NCBI RefSeq assembly: GCF_000503775.1
Contig: NZ_KI629785.1
Span: 1,673,501-1,737,500, forward strand
Length of the DNA stretch: 64,000 nucleotides
Reading direction: 5' to 3'
Source: Brevibacillus panacihumi W25
GTDB taxonomy: Bacteria > Bacillota > Bacilli > Brevibacillales > Brevibacillaceae
Part shown: in pieces, positions 25,620-34,708 of the stretch
Position numbering within the stretch: the stretch's first letter is position 1
Layout: each line of letters opens with the position of its first letter
The notes under the pieces: generated by a model
The model's database searches: none
The model's input: only the letters and a program-made list of their open reading frames with translations
Told to the model about the DNA's origin: nothing
Program-made: the position numbers and the translations under genes

Positions 25620-27242
25620 ATGATGAAATACCGCAATACCTTGATTCACAATATCAAGAAACAATTGGAGGCCTGGTTGGAGCAAACTGGGCCTGTTCCT
25701 CATGAGGATCTTTATCGTTTCCTCCATTCGTTGAAAGGCACAGCAGGTACCATCGGGCTGCAGGATTTCTCCGATGTTTCTCATGGGCTTCTGGCGCAAT
25801 TGGATCAAATGACGCCAAAGAGTTGGCACACCAACGAATGGCGGCCTTTTCTCATGGAGTTGATCACACTCGCCTACGAGCAGCGTCCGGACCATGAGTT
25901 GTTTCTATCCGATTCGGTCGGAGAACGAGAGAACCGATACGACCAGCAGCCTCTCATCTTGATCCTGGACGATGATGTCACGTTATTAATGTATCTGAAA
26001 GAAGAATTGGAAAAATTGAACTGGTCTGTCATCGCGACTGTCCATCCCCATAAAGCATTGGACTATTTCCATGACATGCACCCGGATTGCCTGATCGTGG
26101 ATCTCAACATCCCGGAGACGGGCGGTTTTCAGGTCATGAAGACGCTGGGCGAGAAAATAAAAAAACAGTATGTCCCCACTACCGTCATCAGCATCGACTG
26201 CGAGCGCGATACGCGTTTTCGCGCATACCACCTCGGGGCGGATGATTTCATGTGCAAGCCTCTCGACGTGGAGGAGTTGTCTATCCGCCTGGAACGCCAG
26301 CTTCGCCGCAAGCGCTGGATCGATCGGCTTTTGTTTCTTGACGAGCTGACAGGTGCTTATAATCGCAACTCTCTTCAGCAAACTTACGAGCGACTGCTTC
26401 TTGAGGGGTTACGTGCAGCTTCCCCTCTTTCGCTCGCCTTTTTGGATATTGATCACTTTAAACAGGTGAATGACCAATACGGGCACTTGATCGGCGACGA
26501 CGTGCTGGCGCGCTTCGCCAACTTCGTCCAGTCATCTGCGCAAAAAAACGATATTCTGTTTCGCTACGGCGGCGAAGAATTTATCCTGTTGATGCCCCAG
26601 ACGGCCCAGGAAGCGGCCAAGCACTGTCTGGAAACGATGCTTGCTTCCTTTTGCCAGGTCACGTTTCATTCCCCTAATGGTCCCTTTTCGCTTAGCTTTT
26701 CAGCGGGAGTCGTCGAAATTACCGCCCCGGAGAAGCCGTTGCCCTATTGGCTGGAACTGGCTGATGATGCCCTGTACACAGCAAAAAAATGCGGCCGGTG
26801 CCGCATTGAAACACCTGAATATACGCAATCGGCTGAAGGCAATACGATCAAGCTGAAGGTAGCGATCATCGATGACGATGCCATGATCCGCACCATGCTG
26901 GCGGAATCGGTGAAGGACTGCTTCAAAGGCTGGATTTCGGCAGACACCCGTGTGTTCCGGGATGGGGAAGCCTTTTTGCAAAGTGACTGGCACAGCGGAC
27001 CTGAGCCTTACCTGATCATTCTGGACGGAATGATGCCGAACATGGATGGCATGGACGTGCTTCAAGTGATCCGAAGCTTGCCCGATACGAAGAAATACAC
27101 AGTCCTCATGCTGACCGGCCGCACGGAAGAACAGGATATTGTAAAAGCATTGCAGCTTGGCGCCGATGATTACATGACCAAGCCTTTCAACCTGCGTGAG
27201 TTGGAAGCGCGTATCAAGCGTCTCATCCGGCGCGTCGTATGA
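25620..27242 (+). CDS. Hpt-REC-GGDEF-REC diguanylate cyclase/phosphorelay protein
   Basis: A 540-residue cytosolic signalling protein with four modules. An Hpt domain (about 1-95) has the phospho-accepting His36 in FLHSLKGTAG. A receiver follows (about 111-228) with Asp161. A GGDEF domain (about 236-397) has the active signature RYGGEEF at 315-321. A second receiver (about 412-535) has Asp469. It should make cyclic di-GMP under phosphorelay control. The allosteric RxxD inhibitory site, expected just before GGEEF, reads QKND, so product inhibition may be lost. It heads an operon with a single-domain receiver and a hybrid histidine kinase, the likely phosphate source. Confidence 0.88.
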   Translation: MMKYRNTLIHNIKKQLEAWLEQTGPVPHEDLYRFLHSLKGTAGTIGLQDFSDVSHGLLAQLDQMTPKSWHTNEWRPFLMELITLAYEQRPDHELFLSDSVGERENRYDQQPLILILDDDVTLLMYLKEELEKLNWSVIATVHPHKALDYFHDMHPDCLIVDLNIPETGGFQVMKTLGEKIKKQYVPTTVISIDCERDTRFRAYHLGADDFMCKPLDVEELSIRLERQLRRKRWIDRLLFLDELTGAYNRNSLQQTYERLLLEGLRAASPLSLAFLDIDHFKQVNDQYGHLIGDDVLARFANFVQSSAQKNDILFRYGGEEFILLMPQTAQEAAKHCLETMLASFCQVTFHSPNGPFSLSFSAGVVEITAPEKPLPYWLELADDALYTAKKCGRCRIETPEYTQSAEGNTIKLKVAIIDDDAMIRTMLAESVKDCFKGWISADTRVFRDGEAFLQSDWHSGPEPYLIILDGMMPNMDGMDVLQVIRSLPDTKKYTVLMLTGRTEEQDIVKALQLGADDYMTKPFNLRELEARIKRLIRRVV

Positions 27243-27274
27243 TGATGCTATACGGGATTGGAGAGAAAAAGAAA

Positions 27275-27637
27275 ATGGCAACCATACTTTTGGCAGAGGA
27301 CGAAGCAGTCCTGCGTATGCTCATCTGCGATACGCTGGAAGACGAGGGATACAAACTAGACGTGGCTTGTGATGGAGAGGAAGCGCTGCATAAAATCGAA
27401 CAGCGGAATTTTGACCTGGTCATCCTGGATTATATGATGCCCAAGCTGACCGGACTGGACGTACTGAAGATGATCAAACAAATGCCGGACAAAACGCATA
27501 CGAAAGTGTTGATTCTCTCCGCGAAGAGCCAATGTACCGATCAGGAAATCATGCGTGCGGCAGGGGCAGATGATTTCATTCCCAAGCCATTCAGCCCCCT
27601 GGAACTGGCTCGAAAAGTGGAGGAAATCCTGGCATGA
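27275..27637 (+). CDS. Single-domain response regulator
   Basis: A 120-residue receiver alone. ILLAEDE gives the acidic pocket, Asp52 in LVILDYMMPKLTG is the phosphorylation site, and IPKPFSPLEL contains the conserved lysine. No output domain is attached, so it probably shuttles phosphate between the kinase and the Hpt domain of the preceding protein. I chose the ATG at 27275 because GGAGAG lies before it. An ATG at 27239 overlaps the previous stop but has no ribosome site. Its end overlaps the next gene by four bases. Confidence 0.87.
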   Translation: MATILLAEDEAVLRMLICDTLEDEGYKLDVACDGEEALHKIEQRNFDLVILDYMMPKLTGLDVLKMIKQMPDKTHTKVLILSAKSQCTDQEIMRAAGADDFIPKPFSPLELARKVEEILA

Positions 27638-30534
27638 TCCACTATCAACAACTGTGGAGAAAAAGCATCACGCGTCGTTTCATGTTCATGATGCTGATCT
27701 TTCTCTTCCTGCTGATCGCCGGGGCATCGATTGTGCTCTATATGAATTACAACGCCTTTTCCCAGTATCAAACGGCAATAAAAAGTTCTATGCAAAAACA
27801 AAAGATGATCGATCAGCTCGTCAATCATACCTCGCTGATCTTTTTTCGTGCGCGAGGCTATTACGCGTTCCTGAGTGAAAGCGAATATCATGAACTTTTT
27901 AACGAGAAGCGGCAAGTGGAAGCGTTGATTGAATCGTTCAAGCAACTCCCCCTGACCACGCAAGAAGCCGCGATGGTGCAGCAGATTGAAGCGTTTGTAG
28001 ACCATTTTTTCACCCATGTCTTCCCTGTTGCATCCGGCTATGCGAAGGCTGGAGACTATGAATCGCTCCATACATTCTCTTCGAGCGGGATCAATGAGGA
28101 CGTCAACGACCTGATTCGTTATGCCTCTGCTTATCAGAGCCAAAGCCAGCAGCTTCTCTCCGATCAAAATCGTACCCTCTTTGCAAACCTGTCCCGGCAA
28201 AGCTCTTGGTTCCTGCTTTACATCGTGCTGGTGCTGATGATTGCCATCTACGTCGCTCACCGGACCACTCGCGATATTGGCGTTCCCCTGGGCAGAATCT
28301 CCGCCCAAGCCGAGCGTTTTGCCCAAGGAGAGACCGTCCATTTGCAAGACTTGGACCGTACGGATGAGATCGGTACCCTGGCTCGATCGCTGGATTACTC
28401 GATGCGGCAGATACAGGCAAAGGAAGAGGTCCTGGTCGCTCAAAACGAAGAACTGCATGCGCAGCAGGACGAATTGATGATGCAGCAGGAGGATTTGCAG
28501 GATGCGCTAGCCAAGATGGAGGCGAAAGAGCACTATTTGCAAAAGCGGAACCAAATCGTCCAATCCCTGAGCAATACCCTGAACAAACAGGAACTGCTGC
28601 ACAGCATCGTGATCAATACGACACAGGTGATGAACGCCGATAAAGGGATCGTCGTCCTCTTGAATGACGAATATGACAGTGCCACCCTGGGCTTATCCGC
28701 GGAAAGCTTCGCCACTTTTAGGGAAGGCTTCGAACACGGCCCGCTCGTCCGCCTACGGGAGACAGGCATGCCTTACCTCCTCACACGAGAGAGCACCCTA
28801 TCGGAACGCAGTTTTTACGAAGGACATTCCATGACTGCCGAGCTTTATGTACCGATCCTCAATGCAGCGGATCAAGTCGTGGCCTGTATCGTCTTTTCCC
28901 GGATCGACCGGACCTTCTCCCCTCAGGACATCGAAACCGCGACTGGACTTGCCAAGCAGATCTCGCTTTCGCTGGACAAGCTGTCGATGTACGAAGAGGC
29001 GGAAAAGCAGCGTCAAATCACACAGGATATGCTGGATACGATTCAGGAAGGTGTGCAACTCATCGATTTGCAGGGAAACACGCTGCAAGTAAACCGTACG
29101 TTCTGTGAATTCCTGGGCTACGACCTGTCCTCCACTACGCCTCATGCGCAGCTGGAGGACTTCCTCAGCCAATTGGAGATGCTTACGGAAGATCACGAAC
29201 GAGTGTCCCAATTTGTAAAAGGTGCAGTGGGCAAAGAGAAAAAGCTGTCCGGGAGCAGCCTTGTCTTTGCGATTACCTATCCGCAAAGACGGCATATTCA
29301 GCTTTATGCGGAGCCTTTGTACCGCAACCAGGAAAAATGGAGCACTCTTCTGGTCTACCGTGACATTACGAGGGAATACGAAATTGACCGAATGAAGTCT
29401 GAATTCGTCAGCACCGTGAGCCATGAACTGAGAACCCCGCTCGCCAGTGTCCTTGGTTTTGCGGAGCTGATGCTTAACAAAGAGTTAAAGCCCGAAAGAC
29501 AGCAGCGCTACGTGACAGCCATTTATCAGGAAGCCAAGCGCCTGACCGCTCTGATCAACGACTTTCTGGACCTGCAACGCATGGAATCGGGTCTGCAAAA
29601 CTATGTGAAAGAGCCAGTTGCGATCGATGCGCTCGTCCAGGAAGTGTTTGCTCTGTACCAGGTGCAGTCGTCGCGCCATACGTTTACCCTCGATCGGCAA
29701 ACGCCGCAGGCTCTTGTAGAAGGGGACCGAAACAAGCTTCGCCAGGTGATGACCAACCTGATCAGCAATGCAGTCAAGTACTCTCCACTTGGCGGCGAAG
29801 TGCGCGTCACCTTCCGCGAAGACAAAGGTCGTCTCTTCATCGACGTTGCGGATAACGGCCTCGGTATTCCGACAGATGCCCTGCCGCATCTCTTCTCCAA
29901 GTTTTATCGCGTGGACAATTCCGACCGGAGGGAAATCGGCGGAACGGGACTCGGCCTTGCGATCGTCTCGGAAATCGTGGCCATGCACCAAGGAGAAATT
30001 ACCGTCACATCTGAATCGGGACGGGGCAGCACCTTTACGGTCAGTCTCCCCCTTTTCAAGCAGACGGCTGCCCAGCAATCCGACAACCTTGAGAGTGAAG
30101 TCTCTCTTGCGGGAATCCAGGAAAAAGGGAAAGTGGTCATCATCGAGGACGATCCGAACCTGTCCGAGCTGTTGCGGGAAGAACTCACTGGCTCGGGCTT
30201 CACTGTCCATTCCTACTCCCAGGTCAACCAGGCTTTTGGCGCCATCGAGGAGCTGATGCCGGATGCTGTCGTACTGGACCTGGTCCTCCAGGACGGTGAA
30301 AATGGTTGGGAAGTCATCGAGCGCATGCAGAAGCATCCCGGATTGCGGACGATCCCGATCATCATCTCCAGTGCTTTCGAGGAGCAGAAAAAGGCATTCG
30401 ATCTGGGGGCTGCCCGCTATCTGATCAAGCCGTATCATCCCGACTCCTTGTCAAAAGCCATTCTGTTGGCGATCGCAGAGGCAGGGGGCCAAATCCTGGT
30501 TCCCGATCATGAACAAAACTCGCGAGGGGAGTAA
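27634..30534 (+). CDS. Membrane hybrid sensor histidine kinase (HAMP-GAF-PAS-HisKA-HATPase-REC)
   Basis: A 966-residue hybrid kinase. Two membrane segments (about 15-37 and 191-208) enclose an external helical sensor. HAMP (about 209-260), coiled coil, GAF (about 310-450), PAS (about 460-580), HisKA with His597 (STVSHELRTPLAS), HATPase (about 695-808, with NGLGIP and GGTGLGLAIV) and a C-terminal receiver with Asp882 follow in order. It can autophosphorylate and pass phosphate to its own receiver, then presumably to the Hpt domain of the first protein in the operon. The gene is ATGA-coupled to the single receiver. The external signal is unknown. Confidence 0.92.
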   Translation: MIHYQQLWRKSITRRFMFMMLIFLFLLIAGASIVLYMNYNAFSQYQTAIKSSMQKQKMIDQLVNHTSLIFFRARGYYAFLSESEYHELFNEKRQVEALIESFKQLPLTTQEAAMVQQIEAFVDHFFTHVFPVASGYAKAGDYESLHTFSSSGINEDVNDLIRYASAYQSQSQQLLSDQNRTLFANLSRQSSWFLLYIVLVLMIAIYVAHRTTRDIGVPLGRISAQAERFAQGETVHLQDLDRTDEIGTLARSLDYSMRQIQAKEEVLVAQNEELHAQQDELMMQQEDLQDALAKMEAKEHYLQKRNQIVQSLSNTLNKQELLHSIVINTTQVMNADKGIVVLLNDEYDSATLGLSAESFATFREGFEHGPLVRLRETGMPYLLTRESTLSERSFYEGHSMTAELYVPILNAADQVVACIVFSRIDRTFSPQDIETATGLAKQISLSLDKLSMYEEAEKQRQITQDMLDTIQEGVQLIDLQGNTLQVNRTFCEFLGYDLSSTTPHAQLEDFLSQLEMLTEDHERVSQFVKGAVGKEKKLSGSSLVFAITYPQRRHIQLYAEPLYRNQEKWSTLLVYRDITREYEIDRMKSEFVSTVSHELRTPLASVLGFAELMLNKELKPERQQRYVTAIYQEAKRLTALINDFLDLQRMESGLQNYVKEPVAIDALVQEVFALYQVQSSRHTFTLDRQTPQALVEGDRNKLRQVMTNLISNAVKYSPLGGEVRVTFREDKGRLFIDVADNGLGIPTDALPHLFSKFYRVDNSDRREIGGTGLGLAIVSEIVAMHQGEITVTSESGRGSTFTVSLPLFKQTAAQQSDNLESEVSLAGIQEKGKVVIIEDDPNLSELLREELTGSGFTVHSYSQVNQAFGAIEELMPDAVVLDLVLQDGENGWEVIERMQKHPGLRTIPIIISSAFEEQKKAFDLGAARYLIKPYHPDSLSKAILLAIAEAGGQILVPDHEQNSRGE

Positions 30535-30551
30535 CTCCCCTCTTCTTTTTT
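30524..30551 (+). terminator. Terminator with the kinase stop codon in its loop
   Basis: Arms GAGGGGAG and CTCCCCTC flank a three-base loop that is the TAA stop codon, followed by a T-rich run. The last codons of the histidine kinase form the left arm. Confidence 0.85.
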
Positions 30552-30666
30552 ACCCTTTTGCTGGGAGTTGAGAATAATCTTGGTATAAAGTCTTGGGTTT
30601 GCTCACACATTAATAGAGGTACATGGTTTATTTTTACGAACATGCCCCGCGAAGGAGGAGTTCACT

Positions 30667-30870
30667 GTGTATTTCTCAAAGAAAGCGGCAGTTCCGATCG
30701 AAGAAGAAGAAACAGACATATGGGCTTGCACGACAGATGGTTGTTCCTGCTGGATGAGAGAGAATTTTTCTTTTGAAAAAAGCCCCACTTGTCCCTTTTG
30801 TCAGGGTGAAATGACAAAGGATACCCGCATGCTCCCCGTACTGGCCAACCACACCAAACGCACCACCTGA
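30667..30870 (+). CDS. ydjO: YdjO-like cold-inducible zinc-ribbon protein
   Basis: A 67-residue protein with the YdjO pattern: IWACTTDGCSCWMRENFSF then CPFCQGEMTKDTRMLP. The cysteines form a small zinc ribbon. In B. subtilis ydjO is induced by cold shock. The start is a GTG at 30667 with a strong AAGGAGG site. About 115 bases lie between the previous terminator and this start, so it is its own unit. Confidence 0.83.
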   Translation: MYFSKKAAVPIEEEETDIWACTTDGCSCWMRENFSFEKSPTCPFCQGEMTKDTRMLPVLANHTKRTT

Positions 30871-30944
30871 TCTTCGGATTTACTCTTGTCGGAACTCCTC
30901 GGCTTCCCTACAATAGACGTACGATGGACACGAGGAGTATGCCG

Positions 30945-31253
30945 ATGAACAGGAAAGAAATGGAAAATCAGGTCATTCAAGCGTATCAACGGGACGAGGG
31001 GATGATGATACTCGTTTTTGCCCAGTGGTGTGTCAACCATGGCCTGGATGCGCGTGACTTGTATCACCGCGCCTATCCCAACCAGGGTGACAATCCCCTG
31101 CTGGCTCAAATGCTGGAGAATACGGTTCCCAAGGAGGAAGCCGAGGAGATTCCCGATGCCACTTTATTGGGAGTCCTCTCCCTGTTTGGCAATGACGATC
31201 TGGCATTTGTCGTGAGCGAAGAAATCGAGCGACTGCAAAAACAGCAGAAGTGA
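30945..31253 (+). CDS. Conserved hypothetical protein (102 aa)
   Basis: I do not recognise a named family. It is small, acidic and helical, with FAQWCVNHGLDARDLYHRAYPNQGDNPLLAQMLENTVP in the middle and a charged end. No signal peptide or membrane segment is present. Of three possible starts, the ATG at 30945 has GAGGAG seven bases upstream. A strong terminator follows. Confidence 0.68.
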   Translation: MNRKEMENQVIQAYQRDEGMMILVFAQWCVNHGLDARDLYHRAYPNQGDNPLLAQMLENTVPKEEAEEIPDATLLGVLSLFGNDDLAFVVSEEIERLQKQQK

Positions 31254-31258
31254 ATCTG

Positions 31259-31312
31259 GCAGGTGAGATCGCATGGCCTACAATCCATGCCGATTTCACC
31301 TGCTAGTTTTTT
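31259..31312. terminator. Intrinsic terminator
   Basis: GCAGGTGA and TCACCTGC arms with an inner GCATGG/CCATGC stem and a T-run, between the convergent genes ending at 31253 and 31326. Confidence 0.88.
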
Positions 31313-31325
31313 GGTACGCCTATTC

Positions 31326-32432
31326 CTATCTTAGATCAAAGGTCATGCGAAATTCGGTGCTTCGCTCCGAAGATTCGCAGCTAATCGTACCGTCATGCCG
31401 TTCAATGATTTCCTTGCACACATACAGCCCAATCCCCGTCCCCAGTTCCTTTGTTGTAAAAAAAGGCTCAAAAATGACGGGTAAAATATCAGGCGGGATC
31501 GGGGAGCCATTGTTTGCGATGGAGATGCTGGCTTTTTGCTCGTTTTGAAAACCTTCGATATGGATCAGCCGCTCTCCTGAAACTCGCTGCAAGGCATCCA
31601 AGGCATTGGAAAGGATGTTGATCAAAACCTGTTTGATCTCATCTCTGTTGCCCGTCAAGGAAAACGAAGGATCGATGGTACACGCAGTCTGCGCGTTGAC
31701 ATCGACAATCGTCGGATATAAAAAGGCCAATATATCTTCAATCAGCTGTGCCACATTAAACGTCTCTATCCGCCTGGATACTGCAGCAGAGCCTTTTTTG
31801 GAGACGAGCAAAAATTGGGAAACCCGATAATTGAGCTGGTATAATTCATTTTCAATAATGTCGAGATAAGGCAGGTCAGGATGATCTTCTTTGAGCAGTT
31901 TTGAAAAGCCGATGACAGATGTCAGGGGATTGCGGAATTCGTGTACAAAGCTGGATGCCATTTGTCCTAGAATGGTCATTCGATCTTTGTGGGACCGTTC
32001 GATGAACATCTGCTTTTTATCCAGGTCTCTGTCCTTCAATTCCGTGTATTTGGAAACAGCGTGGACCAAAAAAATGTCGAAACATTCGTTTATTTTCATG
32101 ACAACGGGTAACATGGTGGCAGCCGGTACGCCACCCTCCTGCAAAGAGTCGAGGATCAGCCTGCGGCCCATGCAGACGTTATGTACAAAGTCTCCAATGT
32201 TGATTTGCGCCTGATTGCGTTCACAAGCTACTCGATAGGCGAGCGCTTGAATGTCCTCTTCTGTTACGGTCCCGCGAAAATACCCAATTACCATACGATA
32301 CATAGCTTGTCCATTTAAGTGAATCCGGTCTCTAAATTGGTCGTGTTCAGATTTGACGATCTGGTTTTTGAACTGTTCCACGATCTTTGCTTCCTGTTCC
32401 TCAAGAAACGCTGTCAATGGATCCATGAACAA
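31326..32432 (-). CDS. Soluble sensor histidine kinase (sporulation kinase-like)
   Basis: A 368-residue cytosolic kinase. A helical N-terminal sensor (about 1-140, possibly RsbRD-like) precedes HisKA with His164 in SSFVHEFRNPLTSVIGFSKLL and a HATPase domain (NILSNALDAL, NNGSPIP, GTGIGLYVCKEI). The HEFRNPL form of the H-box is common in sporulation kinases of Bacillota, which phosphorylate Spo0F. There is no membrane segment and no adjacent response regulator, as for orphan sporulation kinases. The start is a TTG at 32430-32432 behind GGGGTG; an ATG two codons later is an alternative. Confidence 0.83.
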   Translation of the reverse strand: MFMDPLTAFLEEQEAKIVEQFKNQIVKSEHDQFRDRIHLNGQAMYRMVIGYFRGTVTEEDIQALAYRVACERNQAQINIGDFVHNVCMGRRLILDSLQEGGVPAATMLPVVMKINECFDIFLVHAVSKYTELKDRDLDKKQMFIERSHKDRMTILGQMASSFVHEFRNPLTSVIGFSKLLKEDHPDLPYLDIIENELYQLNYRVSQFLLVSKKGSAAVSRRIETFNVAQLIEDILAFLYPTIVDVNAQTACTIDPSFSLTGNRDEIKQVLINILSNALDALQRVSGERLIHIEGFQNEQKASISIANNGSPIPPDILPVIFEPFFTTKELGTGIGLYVCKEIIERHDGTISCESSERSTEFRMTFDLR

Positions 32433-32514
32433 CCGCTTTCACCCCGTATGTAATAAGGTTATATTTTCTCCATTATTATACATGATCTGCTGAACCACAA
32501 CAGGACAACACGAC

Positions 32515-32544
32515 AAAAAAAGAAGGCATCCATGTTGCCTTCTC
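32515..32544 (-). terminator. Terminator of the spore-surface-like operon
   Basis: On the minus strand AGAAGGCA and TGCCTTCT arms with a short loop are followed by seven T residues, directly after the gene ending at 32552. Confidence 0.9.
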
Positions 32545-32551
32545 TTCTGTG

Positions 32552-33379
32552 CTACAGTTTTACGATCGTCAGGGTCGCTCCTGCTCCGGTCTGCAGGACA
32601 GCTTCACCGTCGAATCCATACAGCTGCAAGGCAATCGCGTCCCCAGCTGCCAAGGGTGCCAGAACTGTATTGGTGAAGGAGGTCTGCTCCCCGTTGGAAG
32701 CGATAACCGTTGGGAGATAGGGCTCTTCATTGATCGTGATTCGGGCATGGATGGGCAAGGCTTCTGTAAATTGAATGACATACGTGATCAGGTAGTTTCC
32801 ATCATCCGGAACTGTAAAGGCGGTCTGCTCCTCATCGGTAAAGATTCCTTGCAGCACCTGATTGTCGGACAGCGGGATCGGAATCCCCTCTTTTACTACG
32901 CGCAAAATGGCACCTCTAGTATTGGCGCCAAATCCATTTATGACCATGGATGTTGATCCTCGTTCGCTTGCACCGAAGTCCGTATTGGCTGTCTCCATCT
33001 CCTCTACCTCGTCTTCTTCGCAAGGCCTAGACACCACCAATTCCGGATATGACGGGACCGGACCTCGCTCCTCAGATCGTCCAGGCAACTGCAGCAACGT
33101 CTCCAGCCTGGATTGCAGCAGCATTTCCAGACGAATCGCCGTATCCAGCGTCTCCTTCACGCTCGTGTCGATCGTCATCAATTCATCCATGGTCACGTCA
33201 GACTCATATCCTGCGCCCGGCAGCGTCCCCAAGGCATATTTGATCTTATCCCCTTCCACTGCCAGGATCTGTGTCAGACTGAGCTGCTCCATCGCCATCG
33301 CGGACAGAAGCAAATTGACGGCATCGTCCCGGGTAATCGTTATTTTGGGATCGATATTCGGAATACCAGGAATAGACAC
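32552..33379 (-). CDS. BclA-like spore-surface protein without collagen repeats
   Basis: A 275-residue protein. The N-terminal module (about 1-100) begins SIPGIPNIDPKITITRDDAVNLLL and matches the module of the 104-residue protein two genes upstream. An acidic linker (EEDEVEEME) follows. The C-terminal part (about 145-275) has the jelly-roll pattern of the BclA C-terminal domain (TAFTVPDDGNYLITYVIQF, then ARITINEEPYLPT and AGDAIALQLYGFDG). Such modules occur on exosporium filament proteins, usually separated by collagen-like Gly-X-Y repeats, which are absent here. The GTG at 33377-33379 is preceded by GAGGAGGGG. A role on the spore surface is inferred. Confidence 0.72.
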   Translation of the reverse strand: MSIPGIPNIDPKITITRDDAVNLLLSAMAMEQLSLTQILAVEGDKIKYALGTLPGAGYESDVTMDELMTIDTSVKETLDTAIRLEMLLQSRLETLLQLPGRSEERGPVPSYPELVVSRPCEEDEVEEMETANTDFGASERGSTSMVINGFGANTRGAILRVVKEGIPIPLSDNQVLQGIFTDEEQTAFTVPDDGNYLITYVIQFTEALPIHARITINEEPYLPTVIASNGEQTSFTNTVLAPLAAGDAIALQLYGFDGEAVLQTGAGATLTIVKL

Positions 33380-33421
33380 ATCTCTCCCCTCCTCTCTATG
33401 CACATGCCTTCTCCACGATAC

Positions 33422-34273
33422 TCAACGGCGATGATCGGACTCCTTCTTTTTGCTCCCCGGCACGACTTCGTTATGAAGCCAAGGCCTTTTTGCAGGGGGA
33501 GCTGTCTGGATGGGGGGATTAGTCATTCTCGAGTCCTGGCCGTATTCCGCCAACCTCCGAAGCACGATGTTCATCCGCCTGGATCCTTCCACTGAAAAAA
33601 GAGGTTGCGATCTCCAAACGGCACCCCATTCTCCCAGTGCCTTGCGAAATGCGCGCTGTTTTTGCTGCAAATCGTCAGAGGCAAGAACCTCGCCACTCCA
33701 CTCCTCCCTTTTTCGAGACAACAGGCGCAGCAGTTCTTCCCCCTGCTGCAGGCATGTCAGGAGCAGTTGTTCCAATCGTTCGATGTCTGCCGCCAACGCT
33801 TTCTCTGTATTCAGGCGAACCAACCAGAAGCTGAAAAAGGAATAGGTAGACGCAAGAAGCGCAAAGGCGGAAGCTGCGGCATTCGTCTGCTCCCTTGCCA
33901 GGCATTCCGGTGAAAGATATGTGGTTCTGGCATTCCGGCGAAGCGCTTCATGCGTCACGATGCATTGCCAGCGTCGATGCGTCGAAGATTGGTAGGCGAG
34001 TGCTGCTTCCAGCCACGCTCGATAAGAATCCAGCCAGCGAATAAAACGGGGGAGAGAGAAGGTTTCTGGCGGTTGGGGAGCTTGCAGCCATGAGGCGAGA
34101 TGGAGTGTTTGCGTCGTCATGAGGGTTGCAGCAGACTTTTCCAAAGCAACCGAGGATTCCAAGAGATCGATGCTTGCCCCTGATGTACCTTCTTTTCTCC
34201 CGAAGTCTGCCGCCCGCCGCAGAGCTTCCGATAGACCCCGTGCAAGGAAAGGGCTACTCCTCTTGCGTGTCAT
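33422..34273 (-). CDS. Hypothetical protein in the spore-surface-like operon (283 aa)
   Basis: I do not recognise the family. It is helix-rich, with many Ala, Leu, Arg and Glu residues, no signal peptide and a basic end (GSKKKESDHRR). The ATG at 34271-34273 overlaps the end of the preceding gene by 20 bases. A longer reading from 34372 would run antiparallel to nothing conserved and is rejected. It lies between two genes that share the spore-type N-terminal module, so it may be a coat or exosporium assembly protein. That is inference from position only. Confidence 0.6.
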   Translation of the reverse strand: MTRKRSSPFLARGLSEALRRAADFGRKEGTSGASIDLLESSVALEKSAATLMTTQTLHLASWLQAPQPPETFSLPRFIRWLDSYRAWLEAALAYQSSTHRRWQCIVTHEALRRNARTTYLSPECLAREQTNAAASAFALLASTYSFFSFWLVRLNTEKALAADIERLEQLLLTCLQQGEELLRLLSRKREEWSGEVLASDDLQQKQRAFRKALGEWGAVWRSQPLFSVEGSRRMNIVLRRLAEYGQDSRMTNPPIQTAPPAKRPWLHNEVVPGSKKKESDHRR

Positions 34274-34568
34274 CTTGCCCGCCGAGCTTCCCGTCCAGCT
34301 CCATGATCTGGTCGAGCTTGAATTGCAGCAAAATTTGTTTGCCGACCATGGTCCGCAGCATTCGCTCGACACTCCGATTCATCTGGATCATATCCTCCAA
34401 CGACACATGATCCTGCTCCAAGAGGCGCTGCATGTTTTCCCCCTCGGCATTCAGGATTTGCGAAAGGCTGATTTCATCCATTGCGACCGAAGTTAACAAA
34501 AGGTGAATGACTTCCTCCCGCTTCAGGTCGATGCGAGGCGTAATGTCGGGAATGTTGGGTAATGACAT
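34254..34568 (-). CDS. Spore-surface-type N-terminal module protein (104 aa)
   Basis: A 104-residue protein, SLPNIPDITPRIDLKREEVIHLLL then AMDEISLSQILNAEGE. It is clearly paralogous to the first 100 residues of the BclA-like protein encoded at 32552-33379. Both end in a helical stretch (SVERMLRTMVGKQILLQFKLDQIM here). It consists of the anchoring module alone. A GGAGGG site precedes the ATG. First gene of the three-gene unit. Confidence 0.75.
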   Translation of the reverse strand: MSLPNIPDITPRIDLKREEVIHLLLTSVAMDEISLSQILNAEGENMQRLLEQDHVSLEDMIQMNRSVERMLRTMVGKQILLQFKLDQIMELDGKLGGQDDTQEE

Positions 34569-34708
34569 GCGGGGTTGCCCTCCATTTCACATAGGTCATA
34601 GCTTCGTTGCTTGTCCGAAGATCAGCATATCTGCAGATTTTCCGCCGGCTATTACTACCAACGTATTTCTTGCCCCACGATTTTATGATGAGGAAATGAG
34701 CAGTTCGC

